A stretch of DNA of 64,000 nucleotides from Hydrangea macrophylla (GCA_033977485.1 CM066994.1:13146001-13210000), one strand, 5' to 3'. Shown: positions 47,140 through 58,685, counted from the stretch's first letter. Numbers and translations are program-made. Notes: generated by a model from the letters alone, not told the origin.

Positions 47140-47718
47140 GGAAAATATTTCCTTATCTAAGAGGAACTATGTTGGCAATGAATTATATTTCGTTGCTAAA
47201 ACCCCATTTAGCAAGGAAATTTATTTTTTTATCTATAGGTGAATACTATTGGCAAGGAAATATTGTTTCCTTGACAATTATCTATATTAAGTACTGGAGC
47301 AGGGGTATTAGCAAGGAAATTAACCTATATGCAACAAAAAACATGAGTATTAGCAAGAAAAACTTTCCTTGCAAAAAGTTAAGAATTGGCAAGGAAAATA
47401 TTTCCTTGCCAATTGTCTATATTTAGCCCAAGATTAGGGGTATTGGCAAAGAAATCAAGCCATTAGCAACAAAAAATATGAGCATTAGCAAGGAAAAATT
47501 TCCTTGCAAAAAGCTAAGAATTAGAAAGGAAAACAATTTCCTTGCAAAAAGCTAAGAATTGGCAAGGAAAATTTTTTTTCGTTGCTGTAGGCTTTAGCTA
47601 CAGAGCTTTAGCAAGGAATCTGGCAACAAAAAACATTCCTTGCTAAAGGCTTTTGCTACAAAAATATGGCATTTAGCAAGGAAAATTTTCATTGCAAAAA
47701 TCATTTTTTGTTGTAGTG
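47140..47718. repeat. CACTA-2 right subterminal repeats
   Basis: Repeated agcaaggaaaatttccttgc-like palindromes and ggcaaggaaat motifs run to the terminal TTGTTGTAGTG. They mirror the left array motif (ttccttgcc). Confidence 0.9.
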
Positions 47719-48634
47719 CATGGTAGCGTCAAAGTGTGTGAAGCCGAACTTGGACATTCCCTGGCACCCATGGTAGTGCTAAAGTGTGGCCTACGGACAC
47801 TCCCTGATACCCGAGTTTGGATACTGCGTGAGGGTTCCTCCGGTATTTGCATGGCGGTTTAGGTATTCAAAGTGTGAGGCATTGGACACTCCCTGGTACC
47901 CCGGACCAAAGTGTGAGACAAACTGGACATTCCCTGGCACCCCTGTGCTAAAGTGTGGCTATCGGAGTATTTCAAAGATACTGGTGTGAGATAGTGGGTT
48001 GTTGTGTTTGTCGAGAGAAAAGAGTCGGTAAGATGAGTGTGGTGCATCGTCTCATACATGGTCATATGTTTTAATGAATGAATGACTTTTAAATATATTC
48101 CCTGTTATTTTTGTAATTGAATTCTCCCCATGATTTAACCGTAGATTTTACAAACCTAAAAAGAAAAATTTGTAAAGGGGTATGTTTTACATTTAAAGTT
48201 ATGTTTTTAATACTCACCAGCTTCTTGAAGCTGACGACGTTGATGCGCCCTGGAAATTCGTGTCTAGGCTTTTCAGGTTATAATCAGGAAGGACCATATG
48301 ACTACGCTAACTGAGAACGGCTACTTTTGGACGAGAAAACTGTCCTGTTTACTTTATGTTTTAATTTATGAACTGGTTGTATTAAGGATGACTGTAATAG
48401 GCATTAAGTTATTGTCTTGTTTCAAGGCGGTCTGTGCCTTAGTTGACCCCGTATCGTAAGATGTAATAAGTTAGTAAAACTTTTGTAAGTCTTGATTGCT
48501 CTGCTCTGATTATTATATTATTGATGTTCGACGTTTGGGACGGAATCGATCCTTCAAACTGTCGCGACCTACGGGTCCATAAAAGGAAATTAAACGCTTT
48601 TCATATTTATGCTACGTCGGGGCGTGACACAAGC

Positions 48635-50400
48635 TATGTTCAAAGTATTGGAGCTTAATTCATTCGTATATGAAAGTATATTAGAATTGAAGTTTTGTCA
48701 CCCCTCGGTTTTTCGTAAAATCCGAGAACTATGATTGAAATTGGTTAAAACCGATCGCGTATTCATTATCCTTGCGGAAAAATAGAGAGAACCATATATT
48801 ACAAGTCATGTTTTCATTCGGATTTGAAAATGGATTAAAAATCAGTCTTAAATTCATAACAGGGGAGAAACTGCTGATGCCAATCGATTGGCATGTTTAC
48901 CAATCGATTGGAATAATTACCAATCTATTGGCATGTTTAGCAATCGATTGGCACTTTTACCAATCGATTGGCATTTTTCAGCACTGACGACTTTTAGTAA
49001 AACGACCATAACTTCCTCTAGGAAACTCGAAAACGCGCACGGCGGTTTGAAGCTTTGGAAACTAGACTCAAAGTCCTTTCTTTTGATATGTAATTCATAT
49101 ACACAAATTATAACTCATTTTTTAGGGCATTACTTCAAAGTAGACCCACTTGTGTTCTAATAGCGATAAAAGCATATTAAAGCATTCTTTGATGAATTCA
49201 CCGGTTGTTTCATATAAGATTTGTTTCTTCTAGTATATCCATGATTATCATTCCCAGTACTTTATATTTCTGTATTAAGTCACATATCATTCATGTGGAG
49301 TTAGTTGTACATGCATGGTGAGTGTGAATGTTGGTCAGTATGAAAAAGAGTAATGGACAGTGTGGTATAGTGAGTGCGATTGAGATTGTGTTATGGACAC
49401 TCCCTGGTAAGTAAGTACCAAAGTGTGTTGTGATTGAGATTGCCGCGAGGGTGTCTTTGAAATGCGATGGTGGCAAAAATGGACACTCCCTGACACCCAT
49501 GGTAGCATTAAAGTGTGTGAAGCCGAACTTGGACATTCCCTGGCACCCATGGTAGTGCTAAAGTGTGGCCTACGGACACTCCCTGATACCCGAGTCTGGA
49601 AACTGCGTGAGGGTTCCTCCAGTATTTGCATGGCGGATTAGGTATTATAGTGTGAGGCATTGGACACTCCCTGGTACCCCGGACCAAAGTGTGAGGCAAA
49701 CTGGACATTCCCTGGAACCCATGTGCTAAAGTGTGGCTATCAGAGTATTTCAAAGATACTGGTGTGTGATAGTGGATTGTTGGATTTTGTCGAGAGAAAA
49801 GAGTCAGTAAGATGAGTTTGGTGCATTGTTTTCATACACGGTCACATATATGTGAATTATAGCTTTAAAATGATATTGTTGTTGTTTTCTAAAATGAACT
49901 CTTTACTCTAATGTAAATTCATTGAATTAAATGGGAATTTGAAAATGGTAAATGAGTATGTTTTACATTCAAAGTTATGTTTTTAATACTCACTAGCTTC
50001 TTGAAGCTGACGGCGTTGATGCGCCTGGACATTTGTGTTCAGGCTTTTCAGGTTTTGATCAAGCGGAACATTATGATTATGCAAACTGAGAACGGCTGCT
50101 TTGGATGATAGAACTGTTATCAATATTCTATACTTTGATTTATGAACTGTTTTGTATTAAGGATGACTGTAATAGACGTTAAGTTATTGTTTTGTTTCAA
50201 GGCAGTCTGTGCCTTTAGATGACCCGTACTGTAATATGTAATTAGTTAGAAAAATTTTATAAGCCTTGATTGCTCTGCTCTGATTATTACGTTTTGTTGT
50301 TTACGTTTGGGACGGAATCGATCCTTCCAACTGTCACGACCTACGGGTCCATAAAGGAAATTAAACGCTTTCCATATTTATGCTACACTGGGGCGTGACA
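48635..50400 (+). repeat. 3' LTR of chromovirus A, second part
   Basis: It resumes the 5' LTR alignment from 24564 and ends ggggcgtgaca at 50400. It carries the palindrome array (48880-48971) and the minisatellite (49380-49740). Confidence 0.93.
48880..48971. repeat. CCAATCGATTGG palindrome array, 3' LTR copy
   Basis: Five units at 48880, 48900, 48920, 48940 and 48960 are exactly 20 bp apart, against six plus a half unit in the 5' LTR. Two are changed by one base (CCAATCTATTGG, GCAATCGATTGG). Confidence 0.93.
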
Positions 50401-51213
50401 GATTTCATTCATTCATTCATACACATTCTAGACTTTTAAGTCATTCTAGGAATCCATGAACACAAAACACACTACAACCTTGGCACATTCTAGATACATA
50501 CATTGCATTCATGCAAGATTTGGGGTTTTTGTAACTCCTAATCTAAGAAGATTATAAGGAATGAATTTGATCACATGTTCATGCTTCCCCCTCGATCTAA
50601 TCTTCCTTTCTCATCTGTCCCGGGGATTGAGAGGTCTTCTTTTCTCAAAGATTAACATGCATCATACTAGCATGCTAAGCATATTTCGATTTATTTATTT
50701 ATTTATTTCAAGAAAAATTCATGCCCCCTTAGATTAGGTAAACTTTATTACTTGATACATGATTAGACGATTTTTCCTAGGTTTATTTGTGTGATCTTTC
50801 ACTTTACATTATATGATATTTGGCTTAGATCTTATGAATGATATCTTATCTTTAGATCCTCTATTTCAAGTTTCTTATGTGATGTAATATACTATCATAG
50901 TATTAATTGTCGAACCATACATAGTATAAGATGGTTATTTGGATGCTAATTGAGGCCCGTCGAAAGACGGGGCGAGTTGAGGGTGTTTTAGTTGCGACAA
51001 AGGCTCCTTCCTCTCTCGTACCAAAACCCCAAGCCAAGTTCTTTGGTTATGAAGGGCCGGTACCCTTTATCCGTTTGGGTGAGTCAAAATTAGGTTTCTT
51101 GGTTCATTAAAAACCAAGTGGCGACTCTGTATATATTTGTTTTCAACAGACCTTTTCTTTTCCTTTTCAAAATAATCTCAAACAAGCAAGAGGTGGATTT
51201 CCGCGTGTACACA
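50401..51213 (+). repeat. 5' LTR of Ogre-like element, second part
   Basis: After the duplicated gattt this continues the alignment to 61884-62698 and ends gtgtacaca, directly before the primer site. Confidence 0.92.
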
Positions 51214-51216
51214 ATC

Positions 51217-51234
51217 TGGCGACTCCGCTGGGGA
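51217..51234 (+). other. Primer-binding site of Ogre-like element
   Basis: TGGCGACTCCGCTGGGGA begins three bases after the LTR. This form is seen in plant Ogre/Tat elements primed by tRNA-Arg. The tRNA assignment is from general knowledge and not checked here. Confidence 0.8.
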
Positions 51235-51850
51235 TTTTTTTTGTTTTGAAAACAAAAATAATACAGAGGTTTGACTCATAAGAAGCATCCTTAAAATCAT
51301 CTTATTACTGTGTTTGGTTCACCACATTGTATGCTGCATTTCCCCTTCCGACTGTGTCTGAAACGCGGCGCTGACATTGTTCAGGTCTTGTTGTGCCAGG
51401 GCACAAGTCATCGTTGATACTGTACCTTCCAAGGTATATAAAAAAGAGTAAACACTTCCGTACTGTCTCTCTGACGGTATATTGGAACTTTCGTCAACGG
51501 ACCCTCTTTGACTAAACCCAGCCTTTGCATATAGATTCCTGTAGAACCTTTCATAGGACTGTTGATTTATCTTTTCAGATAGGACAATATGATATAACTG
51601 CTGTATGCCCTGGTGGGATTACTTGTGCGATGTAGACGCTTATGTGGCATAGAACATAACCTCTTTCTTATGATTCCCAAGGCAATCACTCACATGTGAT
51701 CACATTGAGTTGACCTGCCTAAGCACCATGATAAGGATGTCTGCTCCTTGCTCACAAAGATATACACTGCAAACCTTGTTTGTTGGTCCAAAGACATAGG
51801 AGTATGAAAACCTACTAGACAGTATGATCACCATCATCACCTGCTCCTGT
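51235..51850 (+). other. 5' leader of Ogre-like element
   Basis: No gene is recognised. This is ordinary mixed-composition DNA between the primer site and the first repeat array. Confidence 0.5.
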
Positions 51851-51854
51851 CATA

Positions 51855-52650
51855 CATCCCAATTTTCCTCGGAAACTTCGTCCAATTTACCCAGATCTCC
51901 CAGAAGTCCCGGTTTCTCCCCAGATTACCCAGAAATCTCAGTTTCTCCTAGGAACTCTGATATACCTATTTCTCCTGAAAATTCTGTCTAACTCACCCAT
52001 ATATGCCAGTTTCGCTCGTAAACTCTGTCCGATTTAACCAGATATTCCTATTTCCCAGAAACTCTACCAAAATCCATCTAAACTTCCTAGAAATTTTCGT
52101 TTCCCAAAAACTCTACTAGAAATCTATGCTCCCCAAAAACTCTGCCAAAATCCACCAGATTTCCCAGAAATCCCTTTTCTCCTAGAAACCCTAACAAGAT
52201 CTCCTAGATTTCCCCGAAATACTTGTCCGAATCACCCAGATATTCCCGCTTCTCCCAGAAGTCCTATTCGAACTCCCTAGGTATCTTTGTTTCACCTAAA
52301 ATTCTAGAAAATCCATATTTCTCCTGAACCTCTACCCAAGCTTCCCAGAAATTCCAATTTCTCAAAAAACTCACCCAAATATACCTGTTTTCCCATAAAC
52401 TCTGTCTGATCAGCCTAGATTTCCTAGAAATCCATGTTTCTCCCAGAAACCTTTAAATCCCTGCTTTTCCCAGAAGCTTCTCCCATAAACTCGGATTTTC
52501 CAGTCTTTCTCCAAAAACTCTGTCCAACTCGGCCGGATATACTTGTTTCTTCCAGAAACTTTAAATTCCCAGAAATCCTTGTTTCTCCCATCTCCTGATT
52601 ATCCCAGAAAATCCATATTTCTTCAAGAAAATTCTAATTCTCTCCTGTTA
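51855..52650 (+). repeat. Degenerate tandem array (cccagaaatcc/tttctcc units)
   Basis: About twenty loose units of 30-45 bp share cccagaaa, tttctccc and aactctg phrases. It is pyrimidine-rich and has no open frame. Confidence 0.8.
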
Positions 52651-53112
52651 GTGATCATACTAGAAAGAAAGGTTAGCACACTCTGTATGACTAGGACCTT
52701 ACTTGTTTAACTGCTATATGTTAGAAGTAGGGGGGTCATATAGATTAGGGCTTGCATCCACATGCTTGTCTCATATGCATACATAATTTGTGTCAGTCTA
52801 CATGCACGGACATCTTATCAGTCTCACACATGTCAGTCTCTACACATCAAATGCATACATGTCATCATCATCACTCATGTCAATTGTTATATAGGGGTCA
52901 TATACATACTGCGACCGTCATCGGTTCACATCGATGAATTCTTCAAAATCTTGATCATCTTTCCCCTAGGAGTCCGGAAGAAGTATTTTATGCCTCTGCT
53001 AATTTGGGCTTTTACTTCTATTTGTAGAAAAATGTAGCCCCGGGTAAGCGCACTTCTATACCTCCCAGAATTCACTATCTTAATCGAGGGCTAGACCATC
53101 ATCGATCCACCA
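52651..53112 (+). other. Non-coding stretch upstream of gag remnant
   Basis: There is no clear gene. A frame with repeated His/Cys (52752-52937) is judged chance. Confidence 0.4.
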
Positions 53113-53757
53113 ATGGCCTACAAAGCTCTGGAAGAGAAAGTGAACAAGCTACAAACCACTATTGAGCAGCTGAATTTAAGGGTGAGTCGATTTGAGAAGA
53201 TGGTACAAAACATTGGTAAAGAGCTATCTGAAATAGGAACCAGAATAGAGGATGCCATCAGAGAAGAAAAGTTCAAAAAGGATGAACCCCAACACCAGTC
53301 CAAGAGGCCTAAATACTCCCGAAACTCCCCGGATGTCAATACCCTGTGTAGCCAACCCATGGCATACCCTCCTCAACCATACCAATCCTCCAACCAAACC
53401 ACTAGTCGCCCTTACCAGAAAAAGCAACCACGTACCTTTGCCAAGCTAGAAATCTCCCTCTCCTCAACTCTGGAGCGCCTGCTCAAAAGGGGGCACCTCC
53501 AACTCCTTCAGCCTCATGCCGATTCCCCACCACCTAACTGTGACCTGTCCAAGCGATGTGCCTACCACCAAGGCCCAGGCCACGACACCGACCATTGCAT
53601 GCGCCTCCGCCATGATATCCAGGACCTCATCGACCGAAACATCATTGAGCTACCACCCATCCAATCCCATGTTACCCAAAACGTCAGCTTCGTCGAACGT
53701 AAAGCTCCTGGCTTATCTGTTCAAGCGATCCCTTTCGCTGAGGATCATGAATGTTGA
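53113..53757 (+). CDS. Partial Gag of Ogre-like element
   Basis: This open frame has 214 codons. It opens with a coiled-coil-like stretch (KVNKLQTTIEQLNLRVSRFE), then a basic Pro/Gln-rich linker. The conserved Tat/Ogre Gag C-terminal block follows: LSSTLERLLKRGHLQ, then RCAYHQGPGHDTDHC (CX2HX4HX4C, a variant zinc knuckle) and LRHDIQDLIDRNII. The capsid core normally found upstream is absent, and no protease or RT follows, so this alone could not assemble or copy the element. It could be a remnant or a short Gag-like protein that binds element RNA. The ATG is simply the first in frame. Confidence 0.75.
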   Translation: MAYKALEEKVNKLQTTIEQLNLRVSRFEKMVQNIGKELSEIGTRIEDAIREEKFKKDEPQHQSKRPKYSRNSPDVNTLCSQPMAYPPQPYQSSNQTTSRPYQKKQPRTFAKLEISLSSTLERLLKRGHLQLLQPHADSPPPNCDLSKRCAYHQGPGHDTDHCMRLRHDIQDLIDRNIIELPPIQSHVTQNVSFVERKAPGLSVQAIPFAEDHEC

Positions 53758-54768
53758 ACCTGTGCAAGTGAAGTGGTGGTGTTCGGGACTTTTACTGGTA
53801 AAGCAAATGAGGATGATCTTTCGAAAAAGAAAAAAAAAAGGAAAAAGTGAGTCACCGTAACACTCCATTTGAGACTAGATCAAGTCTAGTCGAGTCTGTT
53901 CTAGGTTTTGAGTCTATTTCAAGTTTAGTCTTGTTGTCAAGTCTGTCTGTCATCGAGTTGTTGTGAGTCTGTACCAAGAAATCTAATCCCCCTCTTGCTG
54001 ATGAAATGAAGTCTGATTTTGCCTAATCTGATGTGTATAGTCATAAGTGCATGAATCGCTGAACTGAAAATGTCACTTTTCAAATTACCATGGATATTAC
54101 CCTGCTAAATTTATTTTTTTTTTCATCAAACAAAAAAAAGAATCCTGAAAAGGCCCAAAGTCGATTTTGCGCTAACACCCCAGAGAAGAGCTGAGAATTG
54201 AATAGTCTTACTTTAAGAATTTAAAGATGCTTTTACTCAAATCTCGAAAAGACATACTTGGAACTAACTTGGGGCTTACCCAACACCCTTTTTTTTCACC
54301 ATTTCAAAGCCTTGGGCCCAACCCAATTGATAGCCATGCGAATCTGTGCAGACTTGGTCATTGATAGTAGCCAAACATTTCAGTGAGTTTCGTCTCCACT
54401 TTAAAAAAAAAACAAAAAAAAAAAAAGAAAAGAAAAAAAAAAAGAGAAAAGCTCGCTAGGTTGAAAACCCGAAAGGGCACCAAGGCAAAAGTTAGAGCTG
54501 AAAAGGTATTGATTTCCAAGATCTAACCCTAGTCAACCAAAATGATTTTACAAATGAGAGAATTGTACGATTCAAGGTACATCATAAAAACGTGCCTGGA
54601 TCACATTTCAAAGGCTCAGAACGACCACACATAAATCCCGAGTTCTGACGTGCACATTCTGGAATTTCGAGATTATGATCGGAAGATCTCACATGAATCA
54701 ACTATGTGAAAAGGAAAATTGACTGGCTAGGCGAAAGTGAAAAGGATCAATCCTCAAAACAAAAGAAA

Positions 54769-54799
<31 letters not shown>

Positions 54800-54915
54800 G
54801 AAAAGAAAGGGAGATGGAAACTGAATCCTCCTCTTCAAGGCTACCATAAGTAACCCAAGTTTGAACTTCTTTGACGATTGGTTTGAAAAACCCTCATACC
54901 TCAAACCCCTTATTT
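53758..54915 (+). other. Non-coding region with A-rich tracts
   Basis: A-rich low-complexity tracts occur at 54405-54450 and 54765-54805. The phrase gctcgctaggt with caaggcaaaagttagagct appears here (54450) and again near 55200 and 55270. No pol sequence is detected where it would be expected. Confidence 0.6.
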
Positions 54916-54916
54916 T

Positions 54917-55190
54917 AAGCCTTGCCTTGAACTGCGCTCGACCTGATTCCCACTTGGGGATACGTAGGCAACCGCATCGGTTCAGTCGACACCATCATAA
55001 TCAAACCAATTTTCTTCAAGCCTTGCCTTGAACTACGCTCGACCTGATTCCCACTCGGGGATACGTAGGCAACCGCATCGGTTCGGTCGACACCATCAAT
55101 ATTAACCCCTCTTCTTTAAAGGTCCTGGCCTGAACTACGTTGGACCTGATCCCCGCTCGGGGGTACGTAGGCAGACTTTCAAAAAGAAAA
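54917..55190 (+). repeat. About 101-bp tandem repeat with ggatacgtaggca motif
   Basis: Two near-identical units (from 54919 and 55020) and a third degenerate one (from about 55127) share ttgaactacgctcgacctga, a cccactcgggga segment and ggatacgtaggca. A single further motif copy lies at 59215-59245 close to the 3' LTR. Confidence 0.85.
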
Positions 55191-55379
55191 AAAGGATGGC
55201 TCGCTAGGTCACAAATCCGAAAGGACGCCTAGGCAAAAATTAGAGCTAAATCCAAGGTGAGCAATAACAAAAGAGAGAAAAGAGCTCGCTAGGTCACCTG
55301 ACTAGTGCCTAGGCAAAAGTTATGAGCATTTGAGAGATTAAAGTCACGATCCTTGCCTCAAGCCAGAAAACCACCTTCC

Positions 55380-55600
55380 ACACTAGGGGCAAACGTCGGC
55401 TACTCACCTCGTTTGCCTGAATATTCTACTATCTACCCTTCATACAAGGGGCAAACTTTCGTCACCTACCTCATTTGCCCAAAACCTCCAATAAACCATC
55501 ATTCCAAATTAGGGGCAAACTTCGGTCACCCACCTCGTTTGCCTATGAATTCTACTTCGTACACCTCAAACTAGGGGCAAACTTTGTTTGCCTAACACGA
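55380..55600 (+). repeat. About 62-bp tandem repeat carrying aggggcaaac
   Basis: Four units contain (t)aggggcaaac followed by cacctcgtttgcc. The sequence aggggcaaac also forms the polypurine tract before the 3' LTR (59414-59424). Confidence 0.85.
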
Positions 55601-56146
55601 TCCCTTCACACCAAGGGTGAGTTTTCAAGTCACCAAGTTGTTTTAAAAATTTTGAAATAGAGCATCTTTTATTCTAAAAGCTAAGGCACTTATCCAAAGC
55701 ACATCTCGGGAGAAGCAAAGAATTGATTAGATCAATAGGGAAGAACTTTCAAAATGAGATTTATCATCAAAATTATGCGGAGTGAACACAGAAGAGAAAT
55801 GGTACATCATTTATGATGAAAGCACATCAAGTTTTGGAAAGTCAAACTTGTTTCATTTTGGTGTCAAATGTGTCACCCTCGCGTGTCGGTATCTGTCAGT
55901 TTTGAGTCTATCATAGTCTTTTTCAGGAAAAGAGTCGGTCATAGTCTCAAATGTGTAAGTCAACAGTGACGAATAATGAATTTTTCAAGTCAAGTTATAA
56001 AGATCATTCCAATGATAATACAAGCAGGAGTACCAAACATCATTACTATACCAGTTAATGTGTCAGCATGACAAGTGTCCAAGCTTAGCGGAAAATGTGA
56101 ATTTCATCCCTTTCCAAACCGCCAAAGGTTAACCATCTTCGTTCAT
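55601..56146 (+). other. Non-coding spacer between arrays
   Basis: No array or gene is recognised here. Confidence 0.5.
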
Positions 56147-56835
56147 GCAACATAAGTCCATGAGTGGCTGTTGATGATCTTCATTTCTCCTAGAAACATA
56201 AGTCCATAAGTGGTTGCTCATCTTCATTCATGCAACATAAGTCCATGAGTGGCTGTTGATGATCTTCCTTTCTCCTAGCAACATAAGTCTATAAGTGGTT
56301 GTTGCTCATCTTTGTTCATGCAACATAAGTCCATGAGTGTTGTTGATGATCTTCCTTTCTCCTAGCAACATAAGTCCATAAGTGGCTGTTGCTCATCTTC
56401 GTTCATGCAACATAAGTCCATGAGTGACTGTTGATGATCTTCCTTTCTCCTAGCAACATAAGTCCATAAGTGGTTATTGCTCATCTTCATTCATGCAACA
56501 TAAGTCCATGAGTGGCTGTTGATGATCTTCCTTTCTCCTAGCAACATAAGTCCATAAGTGGCTGTTGCTCATCTTCGTTCATGCAACATAAGTCCATGAG
56601 TGGTTGTTGATGATCTTCTTTCATCCTAGCAATATAAGTCCATGAGTGGATGTTGCTCATCTTCGTTCATGCAACATAAGTCCATGAATGGCTGTTGATG
56701 ATCTTCTTTCATCCTAGAAATATAAGTCCATGAATGGCTGTTGATGATCTTCTTTCATCCTAGAAATATAAGTCCATGAGTGGCTATTGATGATCTTCTT
56801 TCATTTGTGCAACACAAGTCCATGGGTGATTGTTG
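56147..56835 (+). repeat. 88-bp tandem array
   Basis: Units starting gcaacataagtccatgagtg lie at 56147, 56232, 56320, 56407, 56495, 56583 and 56671, then more degenerate ones to about 56830. Each unit is itself a diverged dimer (ccatgagtggctg / ccataagtggttg), so the array grew from a monomer of about 44 bp. Confidence 0.93.
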
Positions 56836-57049
56836 ATCACCCTCCTCTTTCAATATCAAAACCTTAACAGCCGCAGACCATCTCCGTATCCCTCATCATA
56901 AATAGAATGATACCTTGACTCACATTCAATGGGCGTATTTCCTTCTTCCTAGCAGAGTGCATTATCCATTCCAGTGGCCCATTTCAGTCAAGATTGACAA
57001 GGTTTTATCCCCAGCAATCTAGAAGTCTGTCAAACCATCCCCAGCAGGA

Positions 57050-57965
57050 AAATCAACTCCCGAAGGCCCTAACCTGCTCTTTTGGATTGAGCCTTTACAA
57101 GATTTGATCAACCACGAGAGATTCAGAAATGGATCCTGGTTCTAGGTTAAGAATTGAAGAGAGATTCTTATAGAGTCCATCAGCTCCCGAAGGCCCTAAC
57201 CGGCTCTTTTGGATTAAGCATTACAAGATTTGATCAACCACGATAGATTCAGAGATGGATCCTGGTTCTAGGTCAAGAATTGAAGAGAGATTCTCAGAGA
57301 GTCCATCAGCTCCCAAAGGCCCTAATCGGCTCTTTTGGATTGAGCATTACAAGATTTGATCAACCACGAGAGATTCAGAGATGGATCCTGGTTCTAGGTC
57401 AAGAATTGATGAGAGATTCTTAAAGAGTCCATCAGCTCCCGAAGGCCCTAACCGGCTCTTTTGGATTAAGCATTACAAGATTTGATCAACCACGAGAGAT
57501 TCAGAAATGGATCCTGGTTCTTGGTCAAGAATTGAAGAGAGATTCTCAGAGAGTCCATTAGCTCCCGAAGGCTCTAATCGGCTCTTTTGGATTGAGCATT
57601 ACAATATTTGATCAACCACGAGAGATTCAGAGATGGATCCTGGTTTTAGGTCAAGAATTGAAGAGAGATTCTCAGAGAGTCCATCAGCTCCCGAAGGCCC
57701 TAACCGGCTCTTTGGATTGAGCATTACAAGATTTGATCAACCACGAGAGATTCAAAGATGGATCCTAGTTTTAGGTCAAGAATTGAAGAGAGATTCTCAG
57801 AGAGTCCATCAGCTCCTAAAGGCCCTAACCGGCTCTTTTGGATTGAGCATTACAAGATTTGATCAACCGCGAGAGATTCAGAGATGGATCCCGGTTTTGG
57901 GTCAGCAAGATTTGATCAACTATGAGAGATTCGAATTTGAATCCTGGTCCCCGGTCAAGAAAAGT
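57050..57965 (+). repeat. 126-bp tandem array
   Basis: Units with attcagagatggatcctgg occur at 57121, 57247, 57373, 57499, 57625, 57750 and 57876. Because 126 is a multiple of 3, a 112-codon frame stays open over part of it (57633-57971). I regard that as a by-product of the period. Confidence 0.94.
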
Positions 57966-58024
57966 AGTTGAAGAGAGATCCCAGAAAGAGTCGCTTCATC
58001 CCCAGCAAATTCAGTTTAATCCCC

Positions 58025-58685
58025 AATAGGCATATCGATTCATACATCGGCAGTTCAATCCTGACAGTCGCAGTAGTTCACTATCGACTCGTCATCTCGA
58101 TTAGTACATTGTCAGTTCAATCCATGACAGTTACAGTAGTTCATTGTCGACTCGTCATCTCGATTCATACCTCGTTAGTTCAATCCTGACAGTCATAGTA
58201 GTTCACTGTCGACTCGTCATCTCAATTCGTACATCGACAGTTCAATCCTGACAGTTACAGTAGTTCACTATCGACTCGTCATCTCGATTCGTACATCGTC
58301 AGTTCTATCCTGACAGTCACAGTAGTTCACTATTGACTCATCATCTCGATTCGTACATCGGCAGTTGAATTCTGACAGTTACAGTAGTTCACTGTCGACT
58401 TGTCATCTCAATTAGTACATCATCAGTGCAATCCATGACAGTCACAGTAGTTCACTGTCGACTCGTTATCTCGATTCGTACATCGTCAGTGCAATCCATG
58501 ACAGTCACAGTAGTTCACTGTCAACTTGTCATCTCGATTCGTACATCGTCAGTTCAATCTATGACAGTCACAGTAGTTCACTGTCGACTCGTCATATTGA
58601 TTCATACATCGGTAGTTCAATCTATGACAGTCATAGTAGTTCACTGTCGACTCGTCATCTCGATTTGTGAATCGTCATTCCATTA
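58025..58685 (+). repeat. 62-bp tandem array
   Basis: About ten units of 62-63 bp have cagtagttcactgtcgactc and tcatctcgattcgtacatcg. Open frames here encode only the repeat. Confidence 0.93.

Larger units (their letters stand above)
33921..47718 (+). mobile_element. CACTA-2: En/Spm (CACTA) DNA transposon
   Basis: The ends are CACTACAACAA (33921) and TTGTTGTAGTG (47718), with a 3-bp TSD cat (33918-33920 and 47719-47721). The target reads through as tgacgaccatggtagcg, as in related LTRs. It contains a TNP2-like gene, a TNPA-like gene, terminal repeat arrays and a 179-bp tandem array. It is about 13.8 kb, of which 1.37 kb is a later solo LTR. The TIR differs from CACTA-1 beyond CACTAC, so it is another family. 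Confidence 0.95.
31839..48629 (+). repeat. Solo LTR, family B, copy 2 (split by CACTA-2)
   Basis: It starts TGTAACAACATGCATTTC and ends ggggcgtgaca at 48629. The 5-bp flanks are gaagc (31834-31838) and caagc (48630-48634), one mismatch. Removing CACTA-2 (33921-47718) leaves one continuous LTR of about 3.0 kb that matches the reverse complement of 10030-12895. No internal region or second LTR is present. It carries a CG-rich cluster (33265-33530) and the ggacactccctgg minisatellite (33820-33920 and 47730-47960). Confidence 0.88.
23785..50400 (+). mobile_element. Chromovirus (Ty3/gypsy, family A) with nested solo LTR and CACTA
   Basis: The TSD gattt lies at 23780-23784 and 50401-50405. The empty site is seen intact in the 3' LTR of the host element (…catgatgatttcattcattc, about 61882). 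The 5' LTR is 23785-26351. The internal region 26352-31062 carries gag-pol. The 3' LTR is 31063-31838 plus 48635-50400, split by a family B solo LTR. The start reads CGTAACAAC rather than TGTAACAAC (3' LTR), a single T-to-C change. All polyprotein domains are present but disabled. Confidence 0.94.

Noticed and set aside
395..47718. CACTA-1 and CACTA-2 as two copies of one family
   Set aside because: The TIRs agree only over CACTACA/CACTACAACAA-type bases and the subterminal motifs differ (taacggatat versus ttggcaacgaaa).
31839..48629. Family B unit as a full LTR element with CACTA-2 as its internal region
   Set aside because: The 31839-33920 and 47719-48629 parts are complementary halves of one LTR, not two LTRs, and the CACTA has its own TIR and TSD.
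52752..52937. His/Cys-rich 61-codon frame that looks like a metal-binding peptide
   Set aside because: It comes from catcatcat- and cacatgtcagt-type low-complexity DNA. There is no conserved spacing.
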